Below, one piece after another: positions 25,627-36,261 of a DNA stretch of 64,000 nt. The translations under genes were made by a program, and so were the position numbers. Origin of the DNA: Zea mays (lineage: Eukaryota; Streptophyta; Magnoliopsida; Poales; Poaceae). Below the pieces are notes generated by a model. The model was not told where the DNA came from. It did not search any database and worked only from the letters and a program-made list of their open reading frames with translations. The stretch's first letter is position 1; every line of letters starts with the position of its first letter. The stretch spans positions 1-64,000 of the forward strand of contig NW_023366878.1 in the NCBI RefSeq assembly GCF_902167145.1, written 5' to 3'.

Positions 25627-28600
25627 AGCCTTCGATATTATTGAAAATGGTCGTTCATGGCTATTTTCGACAAAAATGGGGGTTGTGTGGCCATTGATCA
25701 TCGACCAGACGCTCATACACCTCACCCCACATATGTTTCCTTGCCATAGATTACATTCTTGGATTTCTGGTGGAGACCATTTCTTGGTTAAAAACTCGTA
25801 CGTGATAGCCTCTAATATTATTGAAAATGGTCGTTCATGGCTATTTTCGACAAAAATGTGGGTTGTGTGGCCATTGATCATCGACCAGAGGCTCGTACAC
25901 TTCACCCCACATATGTTTTCTTGCCATAGATCACATTCTTGGATTTCTGGTGGAGACCATTTCTTGGTTAAAAATCCGTAGGTCTTAGCCTCTAATATTA
26001 TTGAAAATGGTCGCTCATGGCTATTTTCATAAAAAAATGGGGGTTGCGTGGCCTTTTATCATCGACTAGAGGCTCATAAATCTCACCCCACATATGTTTC
26101 CTTGCCATAGATCACATTCTTGGATTTTTGGTGGAGACCATTTCTTGGTCAAAAACTCGTACGTGTTAGCCTTCGGTATTATTGAAAATGGTCGTTCATG
26201 GCTATTTTCGGCAAAATGGGGGTTGTGTGGCAATTGATCATCGACCAGAGGCTCATACACCTCACCCCACATATGTTTCCTTGCCATAGATTACATTCTT
26301 GGATTTCTGGTGGAGACCATTTCTTGGTCAAAAATCCGTAGGTGTTAGCCTTCGATATTATTGAAAATGGTCGTTCATGGCTATTTTCGACAAAAATGGG
26401 GGTTGTGTGGCCATTGATCATCGACCAGAGGCTCATACACCTCACCCCACATATGTTTCCTTGCCATAGATCATATTCTTGTATTTCTGGTGGAGACCAT
26501 TTCTTGGGCAAAAATCCGAATGTGTTAGCCTTTGGTATTTTTGAAAATGGTCATTCATGGCTATTTTCGACAAAAATGGGGGTTGTGTGGCCATTGATCT
26601 TCGACCAGAGGCTCATACACCTCACTACACATATGTTTCCTTGCCATAGATCACATTCTTGGATTTATGGTGGAGACCATTTCTTGGTCAAAAATCCGTA
26701 GGTGTTAGCCTTCAGTGTCATTGAAAATGGTCGTTCATGGCTATTTTCGACAAAAAATAGGGTTGTGTGGCCATTGATCGTCGACCAGAGGCTCATACAC
26801 CTCACCCCACATATGTTTCCTTGCCATAGATCACATTCTTGGATTTCTGGTGGAGACCATTTCTTGGTCAAAACCTCACCCCACATATGTTTCCTTGCCA
26901 TAGATTACATTCTTGGATTTCTGGTGGAGACCATTTCTTGGTTAAAAACTCGTACGTGTTAGCCTTCGGTATTATTGAAAATGGTCATTCATGGCTATTT
27001 TCGGCAAAATGGGGGTTGTGTGGCCATCGATCGTCGACCAGAGGCTCATACACCTCACCCCACATATGTTTCCTTGCCATAGATCACATTCTTGGATTTC
27101 TGGTGGAGACCATTTCTTGGTCAAAACCTCAGCCCACATATGTTTCCTTGCCATAGATTACATTCTTGGATTTCTGGTGGAGACCATTTCTTGGTTAAAA
27201 ACTCGTACGTGTTAGCCTTCGGTATTATTGAAAATGGTCATTCATGGCTATTTTCGGCAAAATGGGGGTTGTGTGGCCATTGATCGTCGACCAGAGGCTC
27301 ATACACCTCACCCCACATATGTTTCCTTGCCATAGATCACATTCTTGGATTTCTGGTGGAGACCATTTCTTGGTCAAAAATCCGTAGGTGTTAGCCTTCG
27401 ATATTATTGAAAATGGTCGTTCATGGCTATTTTCGACAAAAATGGGGGTTGTGTGGCCATTGATCATCGACCAGAGGCTCATACACCTCACCCCACATAT
27501 GTTTCCTTGCCATAGATCACATTCTTGGATTTCTAGTGGAGACCATTTCTTGGTCAAAAATCCGTAGGTGTTAGCCTTCGGTATTATTGTAAATGGTCAT
27601 TCATGGCTATTTTCGACAAAAATGGGGGTTGTGTGGCCATTGATCATCGACCAGAGGCTCATACACCTCACCCCACATATGTTTCCTTGCCATAGATCAC
27701 ATTCTTGGATTTCTGGTGGAGACCATTTCTTGGTTAAAAATCCGTACGTGTTAGCCTTCGGTATTATTGAAAATGGTCGTTCATGGCTATTTTCGAAAAA
27801 AATGGGGGTTGTGTGGCCATTGATCATCGACCAGACGCTCATACACCTCAACACATATGTTTCCTTGCCATAGATCACATTCTTGGATTTCTGGTGGAGA
27901 CCATTTCTTGGTCAAAAATCCGTAGGTGTTAGCCTTCGGTATTATTGAAAATGGTCGTTCATGGCTATTTTCGACAAAAATGGGGGTTGTGTGGCCATTG
28001 ATCATCGACCAGACGCTCATACACCTCACCCCACATATGTTTCCTTGCCATAGATCACATTCTTGGATTTCTGGTGGAGACCATTTCTTGGTCAAAAATC
28101 CGTAGGTGTTAGCCTTCGGTATTATTGAAAATGGTCGTTCATGGCTATTTTCGGCAAAATGGGGGTTGTGTGGCCATTGATCATCGACCAGAGGCTCATA
28201 CACCTCACCCCACATATGTTTCCTTGCCATAGATCACATTCTTGGATTTCTGGTGGAGACCATTTCTTGGTAAAAAATCCGTAGGTCTTAGCCTCTAATA
28301 TTATTGAAAATGGTCGCTCATGGCTATTTTCATAAAAACAATGGGGGTTGTGTGGCCATTTATCATCGACTAGAGGCTCATAAATCTCACCCCACATATG
28401 TTTCCTTGCCATAGATCACATTCTTGGATTTTTGGTGGAGACCATTTCTTGGTCAAAAACTCGTACGTGTTAGCCTTCGGTATTATTGAAAATGGTCGTT
28501 CATGGCTATTTTCGGCAAAATGGGGGTTGTGTGGCAATTGATCATCGACTAGAGGCTCATACACCTCACCCCACATATGTTTCCTTGCCATAGATTACAT

Positions 28601-30711
28601 TCTTGGATTTCTGGTGGAGACCATTTCTTGGTCAAAAATCCGTAGGTGTTAGCCTTCGATATTATTGAAAATGGTCGTTCATGGCTATTTTCGACAAAAA
28701 TGGGGGTTGTGTGGCCATTGATCATCGACCAGAGGCTCATACACCTCACCCCACATATGTTTCCTTGCCATAGATCACATTCTTGGATTTCTGGTGGAGA
28801 CCATTTCTTGGGCAAAAATCTGAATGTGTTAGCCTTTGGTATTTTTGAAAATGGTCATTCATGGCTATTTTCGACAAAAATGGGGGTTGTGTGGCCATTG
28901 ATCTTCGACCAGAGGCTCATACACCTCACTACACATATGTTTCCTTGCCATAGATCACATTCTTGGATTTATGGTGGAGACCATTTCTTGGTGAAAAATC
29001 CGTAGGTGTTAGCCTTCAGTGTCATTAAAAATGGTCGTTCATGGCTATTTTCGACAAAAATTAGGGTTGTGTGGCCATTGATCATCGACCAGAGGCTCAT
29101 ACACCTCACCCCACATATGTTTCCTTGCCATAGATCACATTCTTGGATTTCTGGTGGAGACCATTTCTTGGTCAAAACCTCACCCCACATATGTTTCCTT
29201 GCCATAGATTACATTCTTGGATTTCTGGTGGAGACCATTTCTTGGTTAAAAACTCGTACGTGTTAGCCTTCGGTATTATTGAAAATGGTCATTCATGGCT
29301 ATTTTCGGCAAAATGGGGGTTCTGTGGCCATTGATCGTCGACTAGAGGCTCATACACCTCACCCCACATATGTTTCCTTGCCATAGATCACATTCTTGGA
29401 TTTCTGGTGGAGACCATTTCTTGGTCTAAAATCCGTAGGTGTTAGCCTTCGATCCAGACGCTCATACACCTCACCCCACATATGTTTCCTTGTCGTAGAT
29501 CACATTCTTGGATTTCTGGTGGAGACCATTTCTTGGTCAAAAATCCGTAGGTGTTAGCCTTCGATATTATTGAAAATGGTCGTTCATGGCTATTTTCGAC
29601 AAAAATGGGTGTTGTGTGGCCATTGATCATCGACCAGAGCCTCATAAACCTCACCCAACATATGTTTTCTTGCCATAGATCACATTCTTGGATTTCTGGT
29701 GGAGATCATTTCTTGGTTAAAAACTCGTACGTGTTAGCCTTCGGTATTATTGAAAATGGTCGCTCATGGCTATTTTCATAAAAAAATGGGGGTTGTGTGG
29801 CCATTGATCATCGACCAGATGCTCATACACCTCACCCCACATATGTTTCCTTGCCATAGATCACATTCTTGGATTTCTGGTGGAGACCATTTCATGGTCT
29901 AAAATCCGTACGTGTTAGCCTTCGGTATTATTGAAAATGGTCATTCATGGCTATTTTCGACAAAAATTAGGGTTGTGTGGCCATTGATCGTCGACCAGAG
30001 GCTCATACACCTCACCCCACATATGTTTCCTTGCCATAGATCACATTCTTGGATTTCTGGTGGAGACCATTTCTTGGTTAAAAACTCGTACGTGTTAGCC
30101 TTCGGTATTATTGAAAATGGTCGTTCATGGCTATTTTCAGCAAAATGGGGGTTGTGTGGCCATTTATCATCGACCAAAGGCTCATACACCTCACCCCACA
30201 TATGTTTCCTTGCCATAGATCACATTCTTGGATTTCTGGTGGAGACCATTTCTTGGTCAAAAATTCGTAGGTGTTAGCCTTCGGTATTATTGAAAATGGT
30301 CATTCATGGCTATTTTCGGCAAAATGGGGGTTGTGTGGCCATTGATCGTCGACCAGAGGCTCATACACCTCTAGTGGAGACCAATTCTTGGTCAAAAATC
30401 TGTAGGTGTTAGCCTTTGGTATTATTGAAAATGGTCGTTCATGGCTATTTTCATAAAAATGGGGGTTGTGTGGCCATTTATCATCGACTAGAGGCTCGTA
30501 CACCTCACCCCACATATGTTTCCTTGCCATAGATCACATTCTTGGATTTCTGGTGGAGACCATTTCTTGGGCAAAAATCCGTAGGTCTTAGCCTCTAGTA
30601 TTATTGAAAATGGTCGCTCATGGCTATTTTCGGCAAAAATGGGGGTTGTGTGGCCATTGATCATCGACCAGACGCTCATACACCTCACCCCACATATGTT
30701 TCCTTGCCATA
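25627..30711 (-). repeat. knob180 satellite array, block H (minus orientation)
   Basis: Minus-orientation monomers with a 2304-bp tandem duplication. Segments at 26066, 26342, 26702 and 26839 recur at 28370, 28646, 29006 and 29143. Three short partial monomers created by the CAAAACCTCA junction lie at about 26868, 27120 and 29172. Other irregular monomers occur near 29453 (TTCGATCCAGACGC) and 30371 (CACCTCTAGTGGAG). No gene is present. Confidence 0.95.
25980..30290 (-). repeat. 2304-bp tandem duplication
   Basis: A constant 2304-bp offset links variant strings of 25.98-27.0 kb to those of 28.28-29.3 kb, including the truncated-monomer junction at 26868/29172. The copy boundaries are approximate. 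Around 27.12 kb the first copy carries one extra truncated-plus-full composite that the second lacks. Confidence 0.75.
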
Positions 30712-32025
30712 GAATGACCATTTACAATAATACCGAAGGCTAACACCTACGGATTTTTGACAAAGAAATGGTCTCCACCAGAAATCCAAGAATGTGATCT
30801 ATGGCAAGGAAACATATGTGGGGTGAGGTGTATGAGCCTCGGGTGGAAGATCAATGGCCACACAACCCCCATTTTTGTCAAAAATAGCCATGAATGACCA
30901 TTTTCAATAATATCGAAGGCTAACACCTACGGATTTTTGACCAAGAAATGGTCTCCACCAGAAATCCAAGAATGTGATCTATGGCAAGGAAACATATGTG
31001 GGGTGAGGTGTATGAGTGTCTGGTCGATGATCAATGGCCACACAACCCCCATTTTTGTCGAAAATAGCCATGAACGACCATTTTCAATAATACCGAAGGC
31101 TAACACCTACGAATTTTTGACCAACAAATGGTCTCCACGAGAAATCCAAGATTCTGATCTATGGCAAGAAAACATATGTGGGGTGAAGTGTACGAGCCTC
31201 TGGTCGATGATCAATGGCCACACAACCCCCATTTTTGTCGAAAATAGCCATGAACGACCATTTTCAATAATACCGAAGGCTAACACCTACGAATTTTTGA
31301 CCAACAAATGGTCTCCATGAGAAATCCAAGATTCTGATCTATGGCAAGAAAACATATGTGGGGTGAAGTGTACGAGCCTCTGGTCGATGATCAATGGCCA
31401 CACAACCCCCATTTTTGTCGAAAATAGCCATGAACGACCATTTTCAATAATACCGAAGGCTAACACGTACGGATTTTTGACCAAGAAATGGTCTCCACCA
31501 GAAATCCAAGAATGTGATCTATGGCAAGGAAACATATGTGGGGTGAGGTGTATGAGCCTCTGGTCGATGATCAATGGCCACACAACCCCCATTTTTGTCG
31601 AAAATAGCCATGAACGACCATTTTCAATAATATCGAAGGCTAACACCTACGGATTTTTGACCAAGAAATGGTCTCCACCAGAAATCCAAGAATGTGATCT
31701 ACGACAAGGAAATATATGTGGGGTGAGGTGTATGAGCCTCTGGTCGACGATCAATGGCCACACAACCCCCATTTTGCCGAAAATAGCCATGAATGACCAT
31801 TTTCAATAATACCGAAGGCTAACACGTATGAGTTTTTAACCAAGAAATGGTTTCCACCAGAAATCCAAGAATGTAATCTATGGCAAGGAAACATATGTGG
31901 GGTGAGGTTTATGAGCCTCTAGTCGATGATAAATGGCCACACAACCCCCATTTTTTATGAAAATAGCCATGAGTGACCTTGAAAATAGCCATGAGCGACC
32001 ATTTTCAATAATACTAGAGGGTAAC
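30712..32025 (+). repeat. knob180 block I (plus orientation, left flank of the retrotransposon)
   Basis: Plus-orientation monomers start after GCCATAG (30712) and run to the retrotransposon. Rare variants such as CTACGAATTTTTGACCAACA and GGTCTCCACGAGAAATCC at 31110-31340 also occur in reverse orientation at about 62.38-62.6 kb. The last monomer is interrupted at GTAAC (32021-32025) and resumes at CTAACACCTACGG (39406). Confidence 0.95.
32021..32025. repeat. Left target-site duplication (GTAAC)
   Basis: The five bases before the 5' LTR read GTAAC, whereas the right flank and every other monomer read CTAAC at this point (AGAGG-CTAAC-ACCTACGG). The left copy therefore appears to carry one C-to-G substitution acquired during or after insertion. 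Confidence 0.85.
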
Positions 32026-32315
32026 TGTTGGGGGCCTTCGGCTTCCGAAGGTCCTCAAAAACAGGATATAACAGTATTTCTGGAGTATAATGTGTGAACA
32101 GGTATCTTCGGATTCAAGTCGACATCACAGTAGACCAGAGTAATACGAAGGTTGATACAGCGCCGAAGGTGTGAGCAGGAAAGCTTCGGCGTAGCAACAA
32201 AATGTGAAACCGACTTAAAGATGAAAAGGCTATTTAGACCTCGACAGATTACTATAGAATTATTATCAAATGTAAAGGGCATGAATGTAATTTTGTATGG
32301 GTTGTGCCCCGTGCC

Positions 32316-32323
32316 TATAAATA
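32316..32323 (+). promoter_or_regulatory. TATA box of the 5' LTR promoter
   Basis: TATAAATA in the context GTGCCTATAAATAGGTGAAC, 290 bases into the LTR, a typical position for the U3/R boundary of plant LTR elements. Transcription would start roughly 25-35 bases downstream, inside or just after the adjacent hairpin. The start site itself is inferred. Confidence 0.8.
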
Positions 32324-32324
32324 G

Positions 32325-32350
32325 GTGAACAGTACCCCCGTACTGTTCAC
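32325..32350 (+). other. Perfect 11-bp hairpin just downstream of the LTR TATA box
   Basis: GTGAACAGTAC, loop CCCC, then GTACTGTTCAC: an uninterrupted 11-bp stem with a four-base loop, starting one base after TATAAATAG. An identical copy is at 39069-39094. It sits where the transcript 5' end or R region is expected, so it could be a transcript-end structure or a binding site for a dimeric factor. The function is unknown. Confidence 0.85.
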
Positions 32351-32662
32351 GCGGACTGGGCATTCACTTTTGCGTCACGCTTGTACTTTCATCTCCTTCA
32401 AGTTGAAGGTACATTTGTAATTCAATGTTATTTCCATTCATATATAATAATAATGTATAATTATCTATGTAAACCTTTGTATTCCTTATAATTCATTCTT
32501 CGTCATTATGTAATGTATTTATGAAGGTATGCCCTTCATAACCTTCGTCCGAAAACCATTATATCCTAAGGGGAATAATCCTTCGTAGGACGAAGGGCTT
32601 GACCAATTAACATTTTTTATGTTGCCTTGTTCTTATAGTATCTGAGAACAAGTCTCCAACAT

Positions 32663-32680
32663 TGGCGCCCACCTCCGGTG
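32663..32680 (+). promoter_or_regulatory. Primer-binding site
   Basis: TGGCGCCCACCTCCGGTG begins one base after the 5' LTR end. TGG complements the universal tRNA CCA end, and the position is diagnostic for minus-strand priming. I do not assign the tRNA species from memory. Confidence 0.8.
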
Positions 32681-32737
32681 AACTCACTTCCACTCTTTGA
32701 GTTTTTTGAACACCTTCGGCGATCATAAACCTTCGTT

Positions 32738-34255
32738 ATGGCGCCGAAGAAAGCTTCAGCAGCTGGGACTGCAGCTCTACAACCGCTGGACCACAATCAG
32801 GAGACAGTCTCCCTTCGGGAGGCCCGAAGCCAGAAAAGGAAGGCTGTTAGCCCGTCACCACCAAAGGACGAGTTAAATCAAGAAATCAGAAATATGGAGA
32901 TGCTTCATCAACAAGTGCAGAGGAAGAAAGAAAAGATGGCCAGGCTAGCTGAACTGCAGAGGCAGATAGACGAAGCCTCTGAAGAAGTTCGTCACCTTGC
33001 TCAGGATGAGCAACACCGAAGGCCTCAACACCAAGACCTTCATCAGGAGGGTTTTCTCAACGAAGATGACTGGTATGACAATTTCCATCATGGGAATTTT
33101 GTTTTTGACGATGCTTCTCCTCTGTCCGCTGAGCTGCAGGCTACACCTTGGCCTCCGTCCTACAAGCCGCCTCAGCTTCCCGTATTCGATGGCCACTCAG
33201 ACCCGAAGCAGTTTTTGATGAGCTACGAAGCAACAGTATCTTCGTATGGTGGAAATGCTGCGGTCATGGCCAAATCTTTTGTTATGGCTGTCAGGAGTGT
33301 TGCTCAAACCTGGTATTCCTCCCTTCGACCAGGAACGATCACTTCATGGCAGAAGCTGAAGGACCTGTTGTTAACTAGCTTCCAAGGGTTTCAGACGAAG
33401 CCGGTTACTGCTCAGGCTCTTTTCCAGTGCACCCAGGATCACGAAGAATACCTTCAGGCGTATGTCCGAAGGTTCTTGCGTTTGAGGGCACAAGCACCAA
33501 CGGTGCCCAATGAAATTGTCATTGAGGCCATGATCAAGGGGCTTCGGCCAGGACCGTCAGCTCAGTACTTCGCTAGGAAGCCTCCTCAAACTTTGGAGAA
33601 GCTTCTCCAGAAGATGGACGAGTACATTCGGGCCGATAACGATTTTCGCCGAAGAAGGGAGGAGGCTTTCAGGTTTTCTGAAATGACCAGGGGCTTCGGT
33701 GGGAGGTTTTACCCGAGGCATGTTAGATCAATTCATAACTCTACACAAAATGATGATAAGGGGAGCCAACAGCAAAGGCCACAATGTTCCTCACAGGCTT
33801 CGGGGCAACAGCAAGGCCCCTTCCGACCACCAGCTCCAAGAGGCAGAGGTGCCAGGGGCTTCGGAGGAAGATTTGGCGATCAGCAGAGAAGAATCTTTTG
33901 CTTATTCTGCGGTGAGAACAAAGGCCATACCACCAGGATGTGTCATGTTACCATCCAGAAGCAAAAGGAAATAGCCGAAGCCGCAGCGCAACAAGCTCAG
34001 CCGAAGCAGGTCATGCATACAGCTTCGTATCATTCGCCCTACATCCCAGAATATGTGGGCAACCACCCTGCAGTTTCTGTTGCTTCGGCGAGTCAACCTC
34101 AAGCTTCCTGGCAACAGCCTCCGCCTCCACCTCCGTTGCAACAAGGCCAGCAGCCAGAAGGGAGCCAGTATGCTCCACACCAAAGGGACTTCAGAGAGCA
34201 GTCCGAAGCTCGTACAGTCAACAGCACTGTGCCAGAGTCAAAGCACATCTATTGA
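32738..34255 (+). CDS. gag: Gag polyprotein of the Zeon-like element (intact)
   Basis: Structural Gag, which forms the cytoplasmic virus-like particle and binds element RNA. The 505 codons are uninterrupted. Residues 1-45 are basic and Ser/Pro-rich. A charged predicted coiled coil covers about 45-92. An acidic linker leads to the conserved retrotransposon gag core at about 146-300, which starts LPVFDGHSDPKQF and includes WYSSLRPGTITSWQKLK. An Arg/Gly-rich stretch (about 366-385) precedes one zinc knuckle with C388, C391, H397 and C402. Its spacing, CX2CX5HX4C, is one residue longer than the usual CX2CX4HX4C. The tail is Gln/Pro-rich with a PPPPPP run at 461-466. The start is the first ATG after the primer-binding site, in good context (GTTATGGCG). 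No protease follows and the frame ends in a proper stop, so Gag is not fused to pol. Particle proteins for replication would come partly from a partner element. Confidence 0.93.
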   Translation: MAPKKASAAGTAALQPLDHNQETVSLREARSQKRKAVSPSPPKDELNQEIRNMEMLHQQVQRKKEKMARLAELQRQIDEASEEVRHLAQDEQHRRPQHQDLHQEGFLNEDDWYDNFHHGNFVFDDASPLSAELQATPWPPSYKPPQLPVFDGHSDPKQFLMSYEATVSSYGGNAAVMAKSFVMAVRSVAQTWYSSLRPGTITSWQKLKDLLLTSFQGFQTKPVTAQALFQCTQDHEEYLQAYVRRFLRLRAQAPTVPNEIVIEAMIKGLRPGPSAQYFARKPPQTLEKLLQKMDEYIRADNDFRRRREEAFRFSEMTRGFGGRFYPRHVRSIHNSTQNDDKGSQQQRPQCSSQASGQQQGPFRPPAPRGRGARGFGGRFGDQQRRIFCLFCGENKGHTTRMCHVTIQKQKEIAEAAAQQAQPKQVMHTASYHSPYIPEYVGNHPAVSVASASQPQASWQQPPPPPPLQQGQQPEGSQYAPHQRDFREQSEARTVNSTVPESKHIY

Positions 34256-34305
34256 CAAATATCCTACCTTAATAGCAATCTTTTTCATTCAGTTTTATTT
34301 TCTGT

Positions 34306-34311
34306 AATAAA
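34306..34311 (+). terminator. Possible polyadenylation signal downstream of gag
   Basis: AATAAA in the context TCTGTAATAAAGGAC, about 50 bases after the gag stop and followed by T-rich sequence. It could end a short gag-only mRNA before the antisense gene. This rests on a six-base match, so it is tentative. Confidence 0.35.
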
Positions 34312-34535
34312 GGACATTGTTTAGGTTTCATGTAAATAGTTTCGTTGATTCCCACAAGGAAAATATATTTTTCACAGGCTTAAATTGTTGAAGTTTAAAG
34401 ACTTGTGATAACAAAGAGGACCTTCGGACTATCGAAAATTCTTCGAAGCAACAAAAAGTCGTTCTAAGGAACGCAGAGTAAGTCTGCCGAAGTCACAAAA
34501 AAGTCGTTCCAAAGGGAGCGCAGTGTAAGTTTTTT

Positions 34536-34775
34536 GCTCCAAAGTCGTTCCTAAGGGAATGCAGAGCTTACAGCGAAAAGTCAACGCTGATTCCGCCAAA
34601 AGTAAAGGCGAAGAAGCTCCAAAGTCGTTCCTAAGGGAATGCAGAGCTTACAGCGAAAAGTCAACGCTGATTCCGCCAAAAGTAAAGGCGAAGAAGCTCC
34701 AAAGTCGTTCCTAAGGGAATGCAGAGCTTACAGCGAAAAGTCAACGCTGATTCCGCTGAAGTAAAAGGCGAAGAA
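34536..34775 (+). repeat. Three 80-bp tandem repeats in the internal region
   Basis: Units at 34536-34615, 34616-34695 and 34696-34775 each begin GCTCCAAAGTCGTTCCTAAG. The first two are identical; the third differs only near its end (CCGCTGAAGTAAAAGGCG). A fourth starts at 34776 but soon diverges. Upstream at 34455-34535 lie two decayed relatives (AAAAAGTCGTTCTAAGG; AAAAAGTCGTTCCAAAGG). Repeat number probably varies between element copies. Confidence 0.95.
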
Positions 34776-35239
34776 GCTCCTAAGGGAGGCTTATAGTAAA
34801 AAAGTTATTATGTGTTTTGTCGCAGGAACGTGTGTATCTTCGGAATAAACACCATCTTACTCAGCATAACATCATCGCATCATTTCGCATAACATAAGCA
34901 TCATACATCATGTTGCATATGGCACAAGAAGGGGACATGACATCGATCTTCGGAAGAATGTTTTGAAAGGGGAAAATCATGCTAAGTAGCTTCAGAGAAC
35001 ATTTTCAAGAAGCCTGGATATTATTCATCAGAACACTGGATATTGTTGTGACAAAGAAAAATTCCTCTTCACGAAGCATGAAAAGAAGGGAAGGTGTTTT
35101 TTCGTCAAAGACTCAAAAAGCGGTACGTGTAAAGTTTCATGCATCGTAAAGAATTGAGCAATAAAAATGGGTATATTACATTCAGGATTACAAAATGTTA
35201 CAATATATCACATTTCAGAAGTTTAATTTACAATAGTAT

Positions 35240-35396
35240 TTAATCTTCTCTCAGAACAACTTCTGCAGCCTCATTCAGGAGCCGATTGACGACTTCGTCC
35301 ATGATTGCTTCGGCCATCTTTTTAATTTCGTCGTCTCCTTTCGGCTGAGGGCCTGGAGACGCTTTAGCTGGATCTGAAGGACAGGATACGGCTATG
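35240..35396 (-). pseudogene. Probable last exon of the antisense gene
   Basis: An open frame reads SIAVSCPSDPAKASPGPQPK, then GDDEIKKMAEAIMDEVVNRL and LNEAAEVVLRED before TAA at 35240-35242. Its charged helical character matches the rest of the protein. A splice acceptor is expected just upstream (CAG at 35397-35399, or an AAG at 35422-35424), but neither gives both a normal intron length and a matching phase with the donor near 35466. The join is therefore unresolved, or one more indel is present. Too short for ordinary ORF lists. Confidence 0.45.
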
Positions 35397-35466
35397 CTGC
35401 TATTACAAATGGCAAACGAAGCTTAAAACCAAAAATTACAACACAATAAAAACTATTAGTTAATAC

Positions 35467-35673
35467 CTAATTGACCTTCGGGCTCTGCGCTCTTTTCAGC
35501 AGCCTTAGCCACTTCTCTAGCATTGTGAATGCCCTTTTCACTTTTTTTTGAATGATTTCTCCTGCCATTTCTCGGCCACCATTATCCCAGATATCGGTAA
35601 AAAACTTTCCACCAATCATGCTTGCTTCGGCCGAAGGATCTCTTGCATCTTCAAAGGACAAAGCAGCTTCGGA
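35467..35673 (-). pseudogene. Antisense gene segment after the premature stop, with a homopolymer frameshift
   Basis: Directly continuous with the previous segment. It reads SEAALSFEDARDPSAEASMI, then FFTDIWDNGGREMAGEIIQ, up to an A8 tract (plus-strand T8 at 35542-35549). Beyond it, the frame in use is rich in unusual Trp/Leu/Arg residues. A different frame reads AREVAKAAEKSAEPEGQL, which resembles the Ala/Glu-rich helices around it. I infer an indel in the A tract. A possible splice donor (TTAG|GTATTA) lies at 35466/35467. Confidence 0.55.
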
Positions 35674-36261
35674 TTATGCTAAAATTTTTACATGTTCGCA
35701 GCCCTTCTTCTCTAAAATGGTGGCAATTCCTCTGGCCCCAGAGAAAGCACATATATCCCCACGGCTATTTAAAATTTCTTCGAAGGCTTCAGCTTCGTGG
35801 CCGATCCATTCAATGGGACCTTCGGGATTGCCTCTCATAAAGTTTTCTTCACTTGAGAAGGCGCCGACCCTGGCGAAGCTACCTTTCAGCTTCTCAACAC
35901 ATTCTATAGATTTGTTATAACATCTCTTCTTGAATGAACGAAGCTCTTCAACAGTTACTTCTAAGTGATCTGCCCACTGGTCGCTGAGTTCTCGCCTTGT
36001 TTCTTCAAGTATGCGTTCTTCCCTGGCTCTGGCCAGTTGTTTCCGAAGATCTTCAATTTCGCGCTTCTGAGCTTCAGCTTGACCCTTGAAAGCAGCTTCG
36101 TCTTCCTTTATTTTATTTAGCAATGAGTGTAATATTTTATCTTTTTCGAGGCCTTCGTTCCTCAGTTCAATTACTTCGGAACGAAGGTTGCTCAGGGCTA
36201 TAGCACACCCTTCGTCTTCAGCATCTTTTTGTGCCCTAAGGGCATTGCTAAGTATCAGGCC
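35674..36261 (-). pseudogene. Antisense exon 2: coiled-coil segment ending at a premature stop
   Basis: About 195 codons from GLILSNALRAQKDAEDEGC to ...CEHVKILA and a TAA at 35674-35676. The first ~110 residues are heptad-rich and highly charged (EVIELRNEGLEKDKILHSLL, IEDLRKQLARAREERILEE), a clear long coiled coil. The following part (VEELRSFKKRCYNKSIECVE, PIEWIGHEAEAFEEIL) resembles helical regions of plant transposon-associated antisense proteins. The frame continues past the TAA without interruption (SEAALSFEDARDPSAEAS), so the stop looks like a single substitution. An ATG at 36288 lies inside the intron and is not taken as a real start. Confidence 0.7.

Larger units (their letters stand above)
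32026..32661 (+). repeat. 5' LTR (636 bp)
   Basis: Starts TGTTGGGGGCCTTCGGCTTC and ends AGTCTCCAACA, with six-base inverted termini TGTTGG/CCAACA. It matches the 3' LTR throughout except for two substitutions: ATATAACAG versus ATTTAACAG near 32068, and AATCCTTCG versus AATGCTTCG at 32580. It carries the TATA box and a hairpin. A reverse-strand open frame across part of it has no recognised product and is not called. Confidence 0.95.
34256..35239. other. Non-coding spacer between gag and the antisense gene
   Basis: No open frame of interest and no pol remnant recognised. It contains a possible AATAAA, degenerate AAAGTCGTTC-type repeats from about 34455, three 80-bp tandem repeats at 34536-34775, and A/T-rich sequence up to the convergent end of the antisense gene. 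In an autonomous relative, protease, reverse transcriptase and integrase would be expected after gag. Confidence 0.8.

Noticed and set aside
351..32000. Dozens of 60-400-codon open frames with repeating peptides such as SHERPFSIIPKANTYGFLTKK
   Set aside because: They are translations of the 180-bp satellite in open frames on both strands. They start and stop at random variants and have no promoters or codon signature of selection.
32055..32363. 102-codon minus-strand frames in both LTRs (also 38799-39107)
   Set aside because: They lie over the U3/TATA region, have no recognised domain and exist twice only because the LTRs are duplicated.
32945..34307. Other-frame ORFs overlapping gag
   Set aside because: Shadows of the long gag frame; no features of their own.
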